A stretch of 64,000 nucleotides of DNA from Microbacterium sp. PM5 (GTDB lineage Bacteria > Actinomycetota > Actinomycetes > Actinomycetales > Microbacteriaceae): positions 1,619,183 to 1,683,182 of the forward strand of contig NZ_CP022162.1 in assembly GCF_003293595.1 (NCBI RefSeq). The letters run 5' to 3'. Shown here one piece after another: positions 1 to 9,371 of this stretch; within the stretch, counting starts at the first letter, position 1, and the number at the start of each line of letters is the position of its first letter. A program made the translations under genes and the position numbers. A model generated the notes under the pieces. It was not told where the DNA came from and did no database searches. It worked only from the letters and a program-made list of their open reading frames with translations.

Positions 1-2
1 CG

Positions 3-635
3 ACCTCGATGCTGTCGCCACGGCTGCGGTGGGGAGAGCTGAGCCCATTCCAGGTGTGGCACGCGGCCGTCGAATCGGGCGCCCGCGTAGCCGGCTTCCT
101 CTCCGAGGTCGGCTGGCGCGAGTTCGCCTGGCACACCCTCTTCCACGCGCCGGATCTGGCGACCACGAACCTCAAGCCCGCGTACGACGCGTTCCCCTGG
201 CCCCGACTGAGGCCATCGATGCTGCGCGCGTGGCAGCGCGGCGAGACCGGGGTTCCCCTGGTGGATGCCGGCATGCGCGAGCTCTGGGCGTCGGGCTTCA
301 TGCACAACCGAGTGCGGATGGTGACGGCATCCTTCCTCATCAAGAACCTCCTCATCGACTGGCGACGCGGCGAGGAGTGGTTCTGGGACACCCTCGTCGA
401 TGCGGATGCCGCCAGCAACCCGTTCAACTGGCAGTGGGTCGCCGGCTCCGGCGCCGACGCGGCCCCCTACTTCCGCATCTTCAACCCGGAGCTGCAGGCG
501 AAGAAATTCGATGGCGACGGGCGGTACGTCCGCGAGTGGGCGCCGGATGCCGAGGACAGGGACCCCATCGTCGACCTGAAGGCATCGCGCGACGCGGCCC
601 TGGCGGCCTACGAGGTCGTGAAGAACGCCGGCTGA
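3..635 (+). CDS. phrB: deoxyribodipyrimidine photolyase, C-terminal part (5' cut by window)
   Basis: This is the C-terminal FAD-binding helical part of a cryptochrome/photolyase, the light-driven repair enzyme for cyclobutane pyrimidine dimers. The frame is open to the left window edge, so the N-terminal antenna domain lies outside; an ATG at 9 is internal. Visible family features are the LSP-LRWGE-S run at the start, [11 protein letters not shown] and the following W-rich stretch, the [10 protein letters not shown] segment that shapes the FAD and lesion pocket, and a [14 protein letters not shown] tail. About 211 residues are present of roughly 450-470 in the family. The next gene follows after about 47 bases on the same strand and may be co-transcribed. 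Identity is very secure; substrate type (CPD rather than 6-4) is inferred. Confidence 0.93.
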   Translation, partial: TSMLSPRLRWGELSPFQVWHAAVESGARVAGFLSEVGWREFAWHTLFHAPDLATTNLKPAYDAFPWPRLRPSMLRAWQRGETGVPLVDAGMRELWASGFMHNRVRMVTASFLIKNLLIDWRRGEEWFWDTLVDADAASNPFNWQWVAGSGADAAPYFRIFNPELQAKKFDGDGRYVREWAPDAEDRDPIVDLKASRDAALAAYEVVKNAG

Positions 636-682
636 GATTCGGCGGCGGAATGCGAGAGGCGCGCGCGGGGTTGTCGCTGTCG

Positions 683-1729
683 ATGTCTCCCGCACTCTCC
701 GTTCTCGACCTCGTTCCCGTCCGTTCCGGCCAGACCAGCAGCCAGGCCGTCGCCGCCTCGCTCGCGCTGGCGCAGCGCGCCGACGACCTGGGCTATCGCC
801 GTTACTGGTTCGCAGAGCACCACAACATGCCGGCCGTCGCGTCGACGACGCCGCCGGTACTGATCGCTGCCACCGCCGCACGCACTTCGCGCATCCGCGT
901 CGGCTCCGGCGGCGTGATGCTGCCGAACCACGCGCCGCTCGTCGTCGCGGAGCAGTTCGCCGCGCTCGAGGCCATCGCGCCCGGCCGCGTCGACCTGGGC
1001 CTCGGGCGAGCACCGGGAAGCGACCCGGTCATCACCCAGCTGCTGCGCATGAGCGGCACCTCCAGCGACGTCGACCGCTTCCCCGAGCACGTCCGCGACA
1101 TCAGCGCGCTGATGTCGCCCGACGGCGCGACGGTGCGCCTCACGGGCCGCGCCGGCGACGACGACCGCTACGGCATCCACGCGACGCCCGCGGCGACGGG
1201 CGCGCCCGAGGTGTGGCTGCTCGGATCGAGTGACTACTCGGCGCAGCTCGCGGCCGCATTCGGGCTGCCCTACGTGTTCGCCAACCACTTCTCGGGCGAG
1301 GGCCTCGAGCGAGCGCTGGACCTCTATCGCGGCCAGTTCCAGCCCTCGGCGCACCTCGACGCGCCCCGCACCTTCCTCACCGCCAACGCGGTCGTCGCCC
1401 CCACCACCGCCGAGGCCGAGGAGCGCATGCTGCCGCAGGCGCGGATGATGGCACGTCTGCGCGGTGGGCGCCCGCTCACGGCGCTGGAAACCGTCGAGCA
1501 GGCCGCCGCGTCCGAGGCGGAGGACCGTCTCGCCAGCCCTCTTCTCGACGCGCTGCGGCGGCGCTGGTTCGTCGGCACCGGCGACGACGCGCGCGGGGCG
1601 ATTGCGGCCTTCGCGGATCGCTACGGCGTCGACGAGGTCATGATCTCACCCGTGTCGGGAGCCTACGACGGGGAGGCTATGGATGCCGCGGCCGGCCGCA
1701 TCCAGACGCTGGAACTCCTCGCGGCCTGA
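683..1729 (+). CDS. LLM-class flavin-dependent oxidoreductase (luciferase-like monooxygenase)
   Basis: A 348-residue bacterial luciferase-like TIM barrel. It would use reduced flavin (FMNH2 or F420 type) in an oxidation; the substrate is unknown. Family marks are SVLDLVPV near the N-terminus, the [11 protein letters not shown] motif, [21 protein letters not shown], and [15 protein letters not shown]. These are typical of the YhbW-like MsnO8 subgroup. I chose ATG 683 because homologues begin just before SVLDL-P. An in-frame ATG at 650 lies next to a purine-rich GGCGGCGGA and is an alternative. The frame is open far upstream through the photolyase gene, but that extension is a shadow. The gene lies behind the photolyase and converges on pheA with only 17 bases between the stops. 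Confidence 0.88.
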   Translation: MSPALSVLDLVPVRSGQTSSQAVAASLALAQRADDLGYRRYWFAEHHNMPAVASTTPPVLIAATAARTSRIRVGSGGVMLPNHAPLVVAEQFAALEAIAPGRVDLGLGRAPGSDPVITQLLRMSGTSSDVDRFPEHVRDISALMSPDGATVRLTGRAGDDDRYGIHATPAATGAPEVWLLGSSDYSAQLAAAFGLPYVFANHFSGEGLERALDLYRGQFQPSAHLDAPRTFLTANAVVAPTTAEAEERMLPQARMMARLRGGRPLTALETVEQAAASEAEDRLASPLLDALRRRWFVGTGDDARGAIAAFADRYGVDEVMISPVSGAYDGEAMDAAAGRIQTLELLAA

Positions 1730-1746
1730 GGCCGGAGCGCCGCGCG

Positions 1747-2730
1747 TCAGAGCTCGGGGGCGCCGGAGATGAGACCGCGAAGCCAATCGCGGGCCTCGAC
1801 GAACACCTCGTCCGAGTAGCGCTCGGGGTAGTGGACGATCGCACGGTCGGCGCGCGGATAGGAGCCGAGGTAGATCATCTTCGGGCTGAACCGCCGCAGA
1901 CCCAGCAGCGCGTCGGCCATGCGCTCGTCCTGGATATGCCCGTCCGCATCGATGACGAATCGGTAGCGCCCCAGGGCGTCGCCGATGGGTCGCGAGGCGA
2001 GCAGCGACAGGTTGATCCCGCGCGTGGCGAACTGCTCGAGCATCTCCATCAACGCGCCCGGGTACTCCTCGGGCAGCTCGACGATCAGCGAGGTCTTGTC
2101 GGCGCCGGTCGGCGCAGGCGGCGCGACGGTGCGCCCCACCAGCACGAAGCGGGTGACGGCATTGGCGTTGTCGCCGATCTCCTCGGCGAGCAGTTGAAGG
2201 TCGTGGTGTTCGAGGATCGCGGGCGGCGCCACCGCGGCATCCGCGTCGCTGATCCCCTCCAACATGTCGACCGCGGAGGCCACGTTGCTCGACGCCGGCA
2301 GGTGCGCGTGGTCGGGCACATGGGCCGACAGCCACCGCAGGCACTGCGCGTAGGCGACCGGGTGCGCAGCCACGAGGGTGACGTCCTCGAGGCGGGTTCC
2401 CGGGCGGCCGACGAGCACGAAGTTCACGCGGACCAGATACTCACCGATGATTCTCAGCCCCGGCATCGTGGCCAGCGCATCCTGTGCGGTGGACACACCG
2501 CCGTCGACCGAGTTCTCGATCGCGATCATCGCGGCATCCGACCGGCCTTCGACCACGTCGGCGAGCGCTTCGGCGACATTGCGCACCGGACGCCAGATCT
2601 GGTCGCGCGCCTCGGGCACCTGCGCCAGCGCCGCTTCGGTGAACGTTCCGGCCGGTCCGAGATAGCTGTAGGTACGGCGCGCGGGCACGGATGCCGCAGA
2701 CGCCTCGGTCGACGAAGGCGCGGAAGTCAC
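1747..2730 (-). CDS. pheA: prephenate dehydratase
   Basis: Monofunctional prephenate dehydratase, 327 residues, converting prephenate to phenylpyruvate in phenylalanine synthesis. The catalytic domain spans about residues 20-200: YLGPAGTF, the IENSVDGGV loop, and the diagnostic AVTRF motif at 192-196. An ACT domain for phenylalanine sensing follows from about 212, with GALMEML at 225-231. The second allosteric motif reads LLASRP at 243-248 where many homologues carry ESRP, so the acidic residue is replaced by Ala. The start is GTG at 2730. A -10-like TAGGCT lies 7 bases upstream, so the mRNA is probably leaderless. It is divergent from the lipoprotein gene with a 23-base gap. Confidence 0.95.
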   Translation of the reverse strand: MTSAPSSTEASAASVPARRTYSYLGPAGTFTEAALAQVPEARDQIWRPVRNVAEALADVVEGRSDAAMIAIENSVDGGVSTAQDALATMPGLRIIGEYLVRVNFVLVGRPGTRLEDVTLVAAHPVAYAQCLRWLSAHVPDHAHLPASSNVASAVDMLEGISDADAAVAPPAILEHHDLQLLAEEIGDNANAVTRFVLVGRTVAPPAPTGADKTSLIVELPEEYPGALMEMLEQFATRGINLSLLASRPIGDALGRYRFVIDADGHIQDERMADALLGLRRFSPKMIYLGSYPRADRAIVHYPERYSDEVFVEARDWLRGLISGAPEL

Positions 2731-2737
2731 GGGTGAC

Positions 2738-2747
2738 AGCCTACGCT
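2738..2747. promoter_or_regulatory. back-to-back -10 elements for pheA and the lipoprotein gene
   Basis: The 23-base gap contains AGCCTACGCT. Read on the minus strand it gives TAGGCT (2743-2738), 7 bases before the pheA GTG. Read on the plus strand it gives TACGCT (2742-2747), 6 bases before the lipoprotein GTG at 2754. Both fit the spacing of actinobacterial leaderless promoters, where transcription starts at the start codon. The two hexamers share two bases, so the promoters would exclude each other. No experiment supports this yet. Confidence 0.5.
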
Positions 2748-2753
2748 GAAGGG

Positions 2754-3389
2754 GTGATCCGCCGATTCTCCTCCCTCGCCGTCGTCACCGCCGCCATGCT
2801 CGCACTCGGCTTGAGCGCGTGCGCGCCCGTCGATGAGAAGCCGGTGACCCAGCCCACGCCGACCGGTTCTGCGAGCGCAACCCCGACGCCGACGCCCACT
2901 CCGACAGCGACGCCCTCGCCGTCGCCCACGGCCGATCTCGCCTGCCTCGTCGGCGAGTGGCACATGGGCCAGGACCAGGTCACGGCCTTCTACAACGACG
3001 TGAACTCGCTCATGGCGGGATCGGGTGCCAAGTTCACTCCGGTGGGCACCGCGGATCTCATCCTCCGCAAGGACGGGACCTACAAGTGGACCCCGGCCGA
3101 GCAGGTCACCGCGAACGTGTCGGGAACGACCATCCTCATCAACTTCAAGGGCTCGATCACGGGCACCTACACGGTCACCGGCAACGGGATCGGCAGCCAG
3201 ACCCAGGACACGTCGGGCTTGGAGATCGTCGCGACGATCGACGGCAAGGGCACGGACGCCGGGGCCATCAGCCAGCAGATCTCGGTCGCGCCGATCAGCG
3301 ACGCGAAGTACGGGTGCAAGCCCGAGACGCTGACGCTCATCAACAAGCTGTCCGACAGCACCGCGACCTCGGTCCTGCACCGGGAGTGA
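2754..3389 (+). CDS. secreted lipoprotein of unknown function
   Basis: A 211-residue protein with a lipoprotein signal peptide: charged IRRF start, hydrophobic stretch, and lipobox LSAC with the lipidated Cys at about residue 23. A Pro/Thr/Ser-rich spacer (TPTPTPTPT type, about residues 33-60) follows, then a compact domain of about 140 residues beginning LACLVGEWHM. The GEWHM opening and alternating strands look like a lipocalin-like or META-like beta barrel, but I cannot assign a family. The start is GTG 2754, because it gives a clean signal peptide and has TACGCT at leaderless spacing. The longer frame from 2691 would place the signal peptide internally. It is expected on the outer face of the membrane. 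Confidence 0.8.
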   Translation: MIRRFSSLAVVTAAMLALGLSACAPVDEKPVTQPTPTGSASATPTPTPTPTATPSPSPTADLACLVGEWHMGQDQVTAFYNDVNSLMAGSGAKFTPVGTADLILRKDGTYKWTPAEQVTANVSGTTILINFKGSITGTYTVTGNGIGSQTQDTSGLEIVATIDGKGTDAGAISQQISVAPISDAKYGCKPETLTLINKLSDSTATSVLHRE

Positions 3390-3422
3390 GCGGGGGCGCC
3401 GCGGCAGTGACAGACTGTGGAC

Positions 3423-5066
3423 ATGAGCCGCGCAGGACAGCCAGCCGAAGCCTCCGACCTCGTCGACATCGATGAGCTCATCGCCGCCTACTACGACCTC
3501 AAGCCCGATCCCACCGTCGCCGAACAGCGTGTCGCCTTCGGTACGAGCGGCCACCGCGGCTCGTCGCTGAGCACGAGCTTCAACGAGGACCACATCCTCG
3601 CGACCACCCAGGCGATCGTCGACTACCGCACGGCGCAGGGCATCAGCGGTCCGCTCTTCCTCGGTCGCGACACGCACGGCCTGTCGCTTCCGGCAGAGCG
3701 GACGGCGGTGGAGGTCCTGGTCGCCAACGGTGTGGACGTCCGTACCGACTCCCGCGATTCGTGGGTGCCGACACCGGCCCTCAGCCACGCCATCCTCACC
3801 TACAACCGCGACCTCGCCGACGACGACCCCGCTCGCGCCGACGGCATCGTGGTCACCCCCTCGCACAACCCGCCGCGAGACGGGGGCTTCAAGTACAACC
3901 CGCCCCACGGCGGCCCGGCCGACACCGATGCCACCGGCTGGATCGCCGACCGCGCCAATGCCCTCATCGCCGCCGGCCTCGAGGGCGTGCGGCGCACGCC
4001 CTTCAAGGACATCGACGCCGACACCCTCGGTTCGTACGACTTCCGTGAAGGCTATGTCGCCGACCTCGGCAGCATCATCGACGTCGCCGCCATCGCGAAG
4101 GCGGGCGTGCGCATCGGCGCGGACCCCCTGGGCGGCGCCTCGGTCGAGTACTGGCAGCTGATCGGCGAGCGCTACGGGCTCGATCTCACCGTCGTGAACC
4201 CCGAGGTCGACCCGACGTGGCGCTTCATGACACTGGACTGGGACGAGAAGATCCGCATGGACCCGTCGTCGCCGTCCGCGATGGCCGCACTCGTGGCGCG
4301 ACGCCATGAGTACGACATCCTCACGGGCAACGACGCCGACGCCGACCGCCACGGCATCGTGACGCCGGATGCCGGGCTGATGAACCCGAACCACTACCTG
4401 GCGGTGGCGATCGACTACCTGTACGCGCACCGCCCACAGTGGGCGGCCGACGCCGCCGTCGGCAAGACCCTCGTCTCGTCGATGATCATCGACCGTGTCG
4501 CTGAGGCGCTCGGCCGGCGCCTGCTCGAAGTGCCGGTCGGGTTCAAGTGGTTCGTTCCCGGACTCCTCGACGGGTCGGTCGCGTTCGGCGGCGAAGAGTC
4601 GGCGGGAGCCTCCTTCCTGCGTTTCGATGGCTCGGTGTGGACGACCGACAAGGACGGCATCCTCCTGTGCCTTCTCGCCGCGGAGATCCTCGCGGTGACC
4701 GGCAAGACGCCGTCGCAGCGCTATGCCGAGCTGGAGGCCCAGTTCGGCGCCTCCGCCTATCAGCGCGTGGACGCCCCGGCGACGCCGGCGCAGAAGTCCG
4801 CCCTGTCCAAGCTCGCCCCGGAGGCGGTCACCGCGACCGAGCTCGCCGGCGAGCCGATCACCGCGAAACTGTCGCACGCGCCCGGCAACGGCGCCGCAAT
4901 CGGTGGCCTCAAGGTGCAGACCGCAGACGCCTGGTTCGCCGCACGCCCCTCCGGCACGGAGGACGTCTACAAGCTGTACGCCGAGTCGCTGCGCGGCGAG
5001 GATCACCTGCGCGAAGTGCAGGCCGAAGCCCGCGCCGTCGTCGCTGCCGCGCTGGGCGACGCGTGA
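3423..5066 (+). CDS. pgm: phosphoglucomutase (alpha-D-glucose phosphate specific)
   Basis: Interconverts glucose 1-phosphate and glucose 6-phosphate; 547 residues, the usual length. In order: phosphoserine loop TPSHNP at 145-150 (Ser147), metal loop NDADADRHG with Asp304/306/308, sugar loop GGEESAG near 390, and phosphate-binding RPSGTED near the C-terminus. ATG 3423 was chosen. An in-frame GTG lies 6 bases earlier, but CAGACT sits exactly 6 bases before the ATG, the leaderless spacing seen elsewhere in this window. The gene fits the neighbouring Leloir pathway because it carries glucose 1-phosphate from GalT into glycolysis, though it lies outside the LacI-regulated units. Confidence 0.95.
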   Translation: MSRAGQPAEASDLVDIDELIAAYYDLKPDPTVAEQRVAFGTSGHRGSSLSTSFNEDHILATTQAIVDYRTAQGISGPLFLGRDTHGLSLPAERTAVEVLVANGVDVRTDSRDSWVPTPALSHAILTYNRDLADDDPARADGIVVTPSHNPPRDGGFKYNPPHGGPADTDATGWIADRANALIAAGLEGVRRTPFKDIDADTLGSYDFREGYVADLGSIIDVAAIAKAGVRIGADPLGGASVEYWQLIGERYGLDLTVVNPEVDPTWRFMTLDWDEKIRMDPSSPSAMAALVARRHEYDILTGNDADADRHGIVTPDAGLMNPNHYLAVAIDYLYAHRPQWAADAAVGKTLVSSMIIDRVAEALGRRLLEVPVGFKWFVPGLLDGSVAFGGEESAGASFLRFDGSVWTTDKDGILLCLLAAEILAVTGKTPSQRYAELEAQFGASAYQRVDAPATPAQKSALSKLAPEAVTATELAGEPITAKLSHAPGNGAAIGGLKVQTADAWFAARPSGTEDVYKLYAESLRGEDHLREVQAEARAVVAAALGDA

Positions 5067-5091
5067 CACGCACCGATCGCTGACCGCACGA

Positions 5092-5138
5092 ACGGAAGCG
5101 GCCCCGGCCCCCGACGAGGGGGACGGGGCCGCTTCCGT
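5092..5138. terminator. strong hairpin terminator between convergent pgm and galactanase genes
   Basis: A perfect 15-bp stem: ACGGAAGCGGCCCCG at 5092-5106 pairs with CGGGGCCGCTTCCGT at 5124-5138. The loop is C/G rich and can extend the stem. There is no long T tract, as is common in high-GC actinobacteria. It lies 26 bases after pgm and 4 bases beyond the galactanase stop, so it can serve both directions. Confidence 0.8.
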
Positions 5139-5141
5139 CTC

Positions 5142-8100
5142 TCAGGCCCGCACGGGGCGGCGACGCATGACCAGCGCCGCGCCGGCGAGGACCAGGAGCA
5201 TCGCGATGACCAGAGCCACGCCGAACGGAGCCGTGGCACCGGTCGTCGCGAGCGCCGTCGGCGCTGCCGTCACCGTGACCGCGTACCACCCGATCACCGC
5301 TCCGGAGGCGTCGGTGACCGCAAGCCGGTGTGCGCCTGCGGGGACGTCGAGCGGAACGGTCACCGCGATGGTTCCCGCTGCCGAGACGGTCGCCGTGCCG
5401 AGGGCTCGCGGCGTCGAGAACAGCCACGCACCCACCGAGCTGCCGGCGCGATCGGTGCCGACCTGGATCGACACGGTGGAGCCGGCGGCGATGGTCGCCG
5501 GACCCGAGATCGCACCCTGCAGCGCCGCCGTGAGGTCGCCCTCACCAGGCGCTCCCGTTCCGGCGGATGCCGACGGCGACGGCGAAGCGGGGCTGCTCGG
5601 GGACGGGGAGGTGGAGCCACTCGGCGACGGCGAGGGATCCGGCGTCGGCGTGGTCGTCGCCTCCTGACCCGTGACGGTGTCGGAGACCGTGGTGGCAGCC
5701 GTGAACCCGTCGGCGGCTGCCGTGAGAGCGACCGTCAGCGCGTGTCCGACATCGGCGGTGGTCACGGTGTACTGCGTCGACACCGCTCCATCGATCGGCA
5801 CCCCGTCCCGACGCCAGGCGTAGGTGAGCTGCGCCGTCGACGGGTCGACGGTGCCGGCGACAGCCGTCAACGTCGCACCGACCGTGGGCGTGCCGGTGAT
5901 CGTCACGCCCGAGACGACGGCATCGCGGGTGACGGCGACCGTGTACACCTTCTCGGCGCCGGAGACAGCCGTGACACGGACAGTGGCCGTGCCCCCGCCG
6001 TCGGCGGGCTGGACGATCGCGACCGTCGCATCCTCGTCGACCGCTGTCGCGGCCACCGTCGGCCACGTCGATCCGGGCACCGACACCGCATAGGCCGTGC
6101 GGTCGGCGGTGAAGTCCTGCACGGACGTGGAGCCGACGCTCAGCCGTGCGAGGTCCGCGACCGACGACGCCGAGGGAGCCGGCGCGTAGATCTCGACCTC
6201 CGACACGATGATGTGCGTGTTGGGGTAGGCGTTCATCACGACACGGATCTGATCGGCCGATGCCGCGCCGACGGGGACGTCGACGGAGGGATCGCCGGTC
6301 GCCGGGGTTCCGACGGTGATCGTGTCTCCGGTGACCCAGGAACCCGAGCCGAGTCGGTAGTCGATGTGCATCGTCTGGGCCCACGAGGTGCCCCCGTCGC
6401 GCTTGAAGTACACCTTCACGTGCGGGACGGGAACCGCAGCGGACAGGGCGTAGGTCAGCGTGTCGGCGGCGTTGAGCGTGCCGCTGCGCCAGTTCGACCA
6501 TCCCTTGTCCGTCGTGATGCCGTTGATCGTGTTCGAGGCGGGGTAGCCGCTCTCGGTGTAGGTCGCGGACGCCGTGCTCGTGCGTGCGACGTTGTTCTCC
6601 GTCGGCTCCGTGACGATGACGCTGAGCGTGGCCGGGAGCGTGCCCCCGCCTGCGACGCTCGCACTGCCGCTGATCGAGACGATGCCGGGCTGCGCGAACG
6701 CGGCATCCGTCACGCCCGACCACGACCAGGTCACCGGCGCCGAGGCCGTCGCTCCGCCGGCGCGCACCTCCAGAGGCACGGTCGTCGGCGACGCGGCGGC
6801 GACCGTGCCCGCGGAGGCTCCCGTGTACGTGGTGAGCGAGACGGGCAGTGCCGCCGTATAGGCGCCGACGTCGACCACCGCCCGCACGGTGAACGGCGTA
6901 CCGAACAGATCGGTGCCGCTGCCTGCGACGATGGTGGTGCCCGGGGCCCAGTCGTGGCCGTCGAGGCTCCACGTCACGGCGGCCGTGCGCGTGCCACCGC
7001 CCACGTAACGGATCGGCACCGTCGTGGGAAGCACCGGCGCGACGCCCACGGCGGTCGTGGTCGTCACGTCGGGCACGCTCTGCACCGCGGTCGGGGCGAG
7101 CGTCCAGGCCTGGTTCGCGCCGTTGTTCGAGGTCCACAGCCCCACACTGGTGCCGTCGGCCGTACCGGCGCCGTTGACGTCGAGCACGCGGGTGGACGCG
7201 ACGTTCAGCAGCGAGAATCCGCGTCCGTCGAGCGTGGTGGGCATCCACTGCGCCGCCGGGTTGGTCGCGGCCTGCTCCGGTGTCGCACTGATCACCGTCA
7301 GGTTCGTCCCGGATGAGGCCAGGTAGCGCCCGTCGGCCGCCCGCAGCAGCACACGCTGGCGGTCGGAGCCGGCGCCGGTGAGCGAGGTCGCCGTCCAGGT
7401 CTGCGCCGTCGCGGCATCCGCCGTCGTCGCCGCACTGCGGATGGTGAGCGCCGACCCCTGCACGGTGAGAGCCTTGCCGCTCTGCACGCCCAAGAGCTGG
7501 TAGGCCGCGCCGTCCTTCACCTGCGGCGCGGACGCCGCAACGCCCGACACGCCCGACACGACGAAGGTCGTGACGGACTTGGCCGGCACCGTGAGGGTCG
7601 CCGTGCGCGTGATCGGGTCGACGGCCACGGCGGAACCGGTGACGAGCGCGTTCTTCTCGACATCGTCGGCCGGAGACTGCGTCGTGACGACCGGGGTCAC
7701 GGTCGCGCCCGGCGCGATCGATGCGAAGTTCGACAGGTCCAGACGCACGGTGCGGGCGGTGGTCTCCGTGTTGACGTGGACGAGGTTCACCCCGGTACCG
7801 GATGCCGAGACGGCGGCGGTGGTCTGCGTGTCGTTGGTGGGGACGATGTGGTCGCCCGGGCGGATGAAGTGGGTGAAGTTGCGCACCGTGTTGTACTTCG
7901 CGTTGGTGACGACCTTGCACGAGGGGTCGGCGTCGCCGTCCGTGAGGCGCCGCTTCGAGTTCCCGTCGGCGTTGCAGTCGAAGTCGACGAGGACGCTGCC
8001 CCAGTTGAGCTTTTCCACCTTCTGCATGTTGTAGAGGTCTTCGACCGGCTGCCAGAACACCCAGGCCCGCGGTTCGAGCTCGCGGAGGTCATCGATCATG

Positions 8101-9230
8101 TGGCCCGCCATGCCCAGACCGTTGTCGATGTTGGTCTGGTTGAAGCCGGACTTCGAGGTGTCCCAGTCGCCTTCGACCTCGCTCATCCACAGCGGCTTGT
8201 CAGCGGTCTTGGCGATGTCGCGCACCATCGTGCGGTTGGAGGTTCCGTACGTGTGCACGTTGAGTTGGGCGACGGCGTCCTTCGATGACTGCGACCACCC
8301 GTTCCAGTCCGTGACGAAGGTGGACGGGTTCGTCTCGTCCATGGCCGAGATCGGAACCTTGGTCGTGGTCGACGGGGCCGCGAGACGCGCCGCGAGCGCC
8401 TGGATCATCTGATCCTGGCGCTGCGGGCCGATGTGCGCCCCCTCCTGGCGACTGGCCGAGGTCGGCCAGGTCGCGCCCTGCGGGATGGTCGTGCCCCAGT
8501 AGTTCGTGTTCGGCTCGTTGAACGGGTCGAGGGAGTCGAAGGTGATGCCGTAGGTCTGCTCGAGGTGCTCGACGACCTTCACGAGGTACCCGGCGAACTT
8601 GTCCATGTCGGCGGGCGCCAGCTGCTCGGCGCTGGCGTTGTTGATGCCACCCGAGACGTACCCGCTCTGCGTCAGGAAGTAGGGCGGGGAGTTGCTGAAC
8701 GCCTCCCACTTGGTGATCTTGTCCTTGAGCGCTTCGATCCACCAGCGCTGGGTCGCATCGGCGTTCCAGTTGAACGCGGACGGGTCGTCGGGGTTCCAGG
8801 CGGCGGCGTAGCGTGCGCGGTCGGCGTAGGTGGAGGTGATCGGCCCGGAGCCGTCGCTCTTGCCGAGATCCGGGTTCCACCACCCCTGCACGGCACCGCC
8901 CGGACGCAGATACGACGGGACGTCGGTCGCGTTGCCGCCGCCGATGTTGTAGCGGGCGATGTTGAGGTTCAGCCCGTCTTCGCCGAACACCTTGTCGAGG
9001 AGGTCCTGTCGAACCGCCTCCGGGTAGCCACCGGTGGCGTTCGCGAACCAGACTAGGCTCGTCCCCCACCCTTCGAAGGGCTCGGAGGCGTAGGCGGGGT
9101 TGGGGGTGATCGTCACCGTGGGGGGCGCGGATGCCGCCGCCGCAGGCTCGGCAGCCGCGAGCGGCGCCACGAGTCCGGTGATGCCGAGGGCGGTGACGGC
9201 GGCGAGCGCGATCAGGCCGGGGGACTTCAT
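5142..9230 (-). CDS. secreted, cell-wall-anchored GH30 endo-beta-1,6-galactanase, multidomain
   Basis: A 1362-residue extracellular enzyme. A signal peptide spans about residues 1-33. The GH30 catalytic domain (about 38-470) resembles subfamily 5 beta-1,6-galactanases: FEGWGTSLVWFA at 52-63, RYNIGGGNA, acid/base Glu239 in DPFNEPNT, and the nucleophile in WMSEVEG, probably Glu351. Then come a GH30 beta domain, a ricin-like QxW segment, two Big_4-type Ig domains, a discoidin/CBM32-like domain, a cadherin-like beta domain, a further Ig-like domain and a P/S/T-rich linker. The C-terminus has LATTG, a membrane segment and MRRRP, which is a class E sortase LAxTG signal. ATG 9230 is preceded by AGAGGA. 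Two LacI-type operators lie upstream. The likely role is cutting beta-1,6-galactan of arabinogalactan at the cell surface. Confidence 0.9.
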   Translation of the reverse strand: MKSPGLIALAAVTALGITGLVAPLAAAEPAAAASAPPTVTITPNPAYASEPFEGWGTSLVWFANATGGYPEAVRQDLLDKVFGEDGLNLNIARYNIGGGNATDVPSYLRPGGAVQGWWNPDLGKSDGSGPITSTYADRARYAAAWNPDDPSAFNWNADATQRWWIEALKDKITKWEAFSNSPPYFLTQSGYVSGGINNASAEQLAPADMDKFAGYLVKVVEHLEQTYGITFDSLDPFNEPNTNYWGTTIPQGATWPTSASRQEGAHIGPQRQDQMIQALAARLAAPSTTTKVPISAMDETNPSTFVTDWNGWSQSSKDAVAQLNVHTYGTSNRTMVRDIAKTADKPLWMSEVEGDWDTSKSGFNQTNIDNGLGMAGHMIDDLRELEPRAWVFWQPVEDLYNMQKVEKLNWGSVLVDFDCNADGNSKRRLTDGDADPSCKVVTNAKYNTVRNFTHFIRPGDHIVPTNDTQTTAAVSASGTGVNLVHVNTETTARTVRLDLSNFASIAPGATVTPVVTTQSPADDVEKNALVTGSAVAVDPITRTATLTVPAKSVTTFVVSGVSGVAASAPQVKDGAAYQLLGVQSGKALTVQGSALTIRSAATTADAATAQTWTATSLTGAGSDRQRVLLRAADGRYLASSGTNLTVISATPEQAATNPAAQWMPTTLDGRGFSLLNVASTRVLDVNGAGTADGTSVGLWTSNNGANQAWTLAPTAVQSVPDVTTTTAVGVAPVLPTTVPIRYVGGGTRTAAVTWSLDGHDWAPGTTIVAGSGTDLFGTPFTVRAVVDVGAYTAALPVSLTTYTGASAGTVAAASPTTVPLEVRAGGATASAPVTWSWSGVTDAAFAQPGIVSISGSASVAGGGTLPATLSVIVTEPTENNVARTSTASATYTESGYPASNTINGITTDKGWSNWRSGTLNAADTLTYALSAAVPVPHVKVYFKRDGGTSWAQTMHIDYRLGSGSWVTGDTITVGTPATGDPSVDVPVGAASADQIRVVMNAYPNTHIIVSEVEIYAPAPSASSVADLARLSVGSTSVQDFTADRTAYAVSVPGSTWPTVAATAVDEDATVAIVQPADGGGTATVRVTAVSGAEKVYTVAVTRDAVVSGVTITGTPTVGATLTAVAGTVDPSTAQLTYAWRRDGVPIDGAVSTQYTVTTADVGHALTVALTAAADGFTAATTVSDTVTGQEATTTPTPDPSPSPSGSTSPSPSSPASPSPSASAGTGAPGEGDLTAALQGAISGPATIAAGSTVSIQVGTDRAGSSVGAWLFSTPRALGTATVSAAGTIAVTVPLDVPAGAHRLAVTDASGAVIGWYAVTVTAAPTALATTGATAPFGVALVIAMLLVLAGAALVMRRRPVRA

Positions 9231-9278
9231 CGTGGGGGATTCCTCTCTGTGTCGCGTCGTCGCGAACCGGGAGCTCGT

Positions 9279-9340
9279 CATGTTGACGTTAACATGGCTC
9301 GCGTACAAGCCTAGAGGAGTCGCAATGTTGACGTCAACAC
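9279..9340 (-). promoter_or_regulatory. galactanase promoter with two LacI-type operators
   Basis: Operator 1 is ATGTTGACGTCAACAC (9325-9340), with a perfect 14-bp palindrome TGTTGACGTCAACA at 9326-9339. Operator 2 is CATGTTGACGTTAACATG (9279-9296), palindromic with one mismatch. Their centres are 45 bp apart. On the minus strand a -35 TTGACG (9337-9332) lies inside operator 1. An 18-base spacer and a -10 TAGGCT (9313-9308) follow, and operator 2 lies just downstream of the expected start. A bound repressor would block both polymerase binding and escape. The same palindrome flanks the lacI gene at 19.2 kb. Confidence 0.75.
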
Positions 9341-9371
9341 GCGATGTTCGCGTCGCGGCGGCGCCCCCTCG

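Noticed and set aside
29..682. Long open frame extending the luciferase-like gene upstream over the photolyase
   Set aside because: Its translation is Arg/Ala/Gly-rich and lies out of frame over a clear photolyase; the real protein begins at 650 or 683.
1729..1746. Terminator hairpin between the luciferase-like gene and pheA
   Set aside because: Only short, interrupted complementarity (CCGG.GCGCC / GGCGCCGG) that runs into pheA coding sequence; not convincing.
2727..5069. 780-residue minus-strand frame opposite the lipoprotein and pgm genes
   Set aside because: It is the antisense shadow of two strongly supported genes, is Arg/Gly/Val-rich and has no recognisable motif.
5560..5660. Short-period repeat that might be a CRISPR or satellite
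   Set aside because: It encodes a P/S/T-rich linker (PSPSPS type) of the galactanase; no spacers or conserved direct repeats.
5328..7316. 662-residue plus-strand frame over the galactanase gene
   Set aside because: Antisense shadow with Arg/Gly-rich composition; the minus-strand protein has clear GH30 and tail domains.
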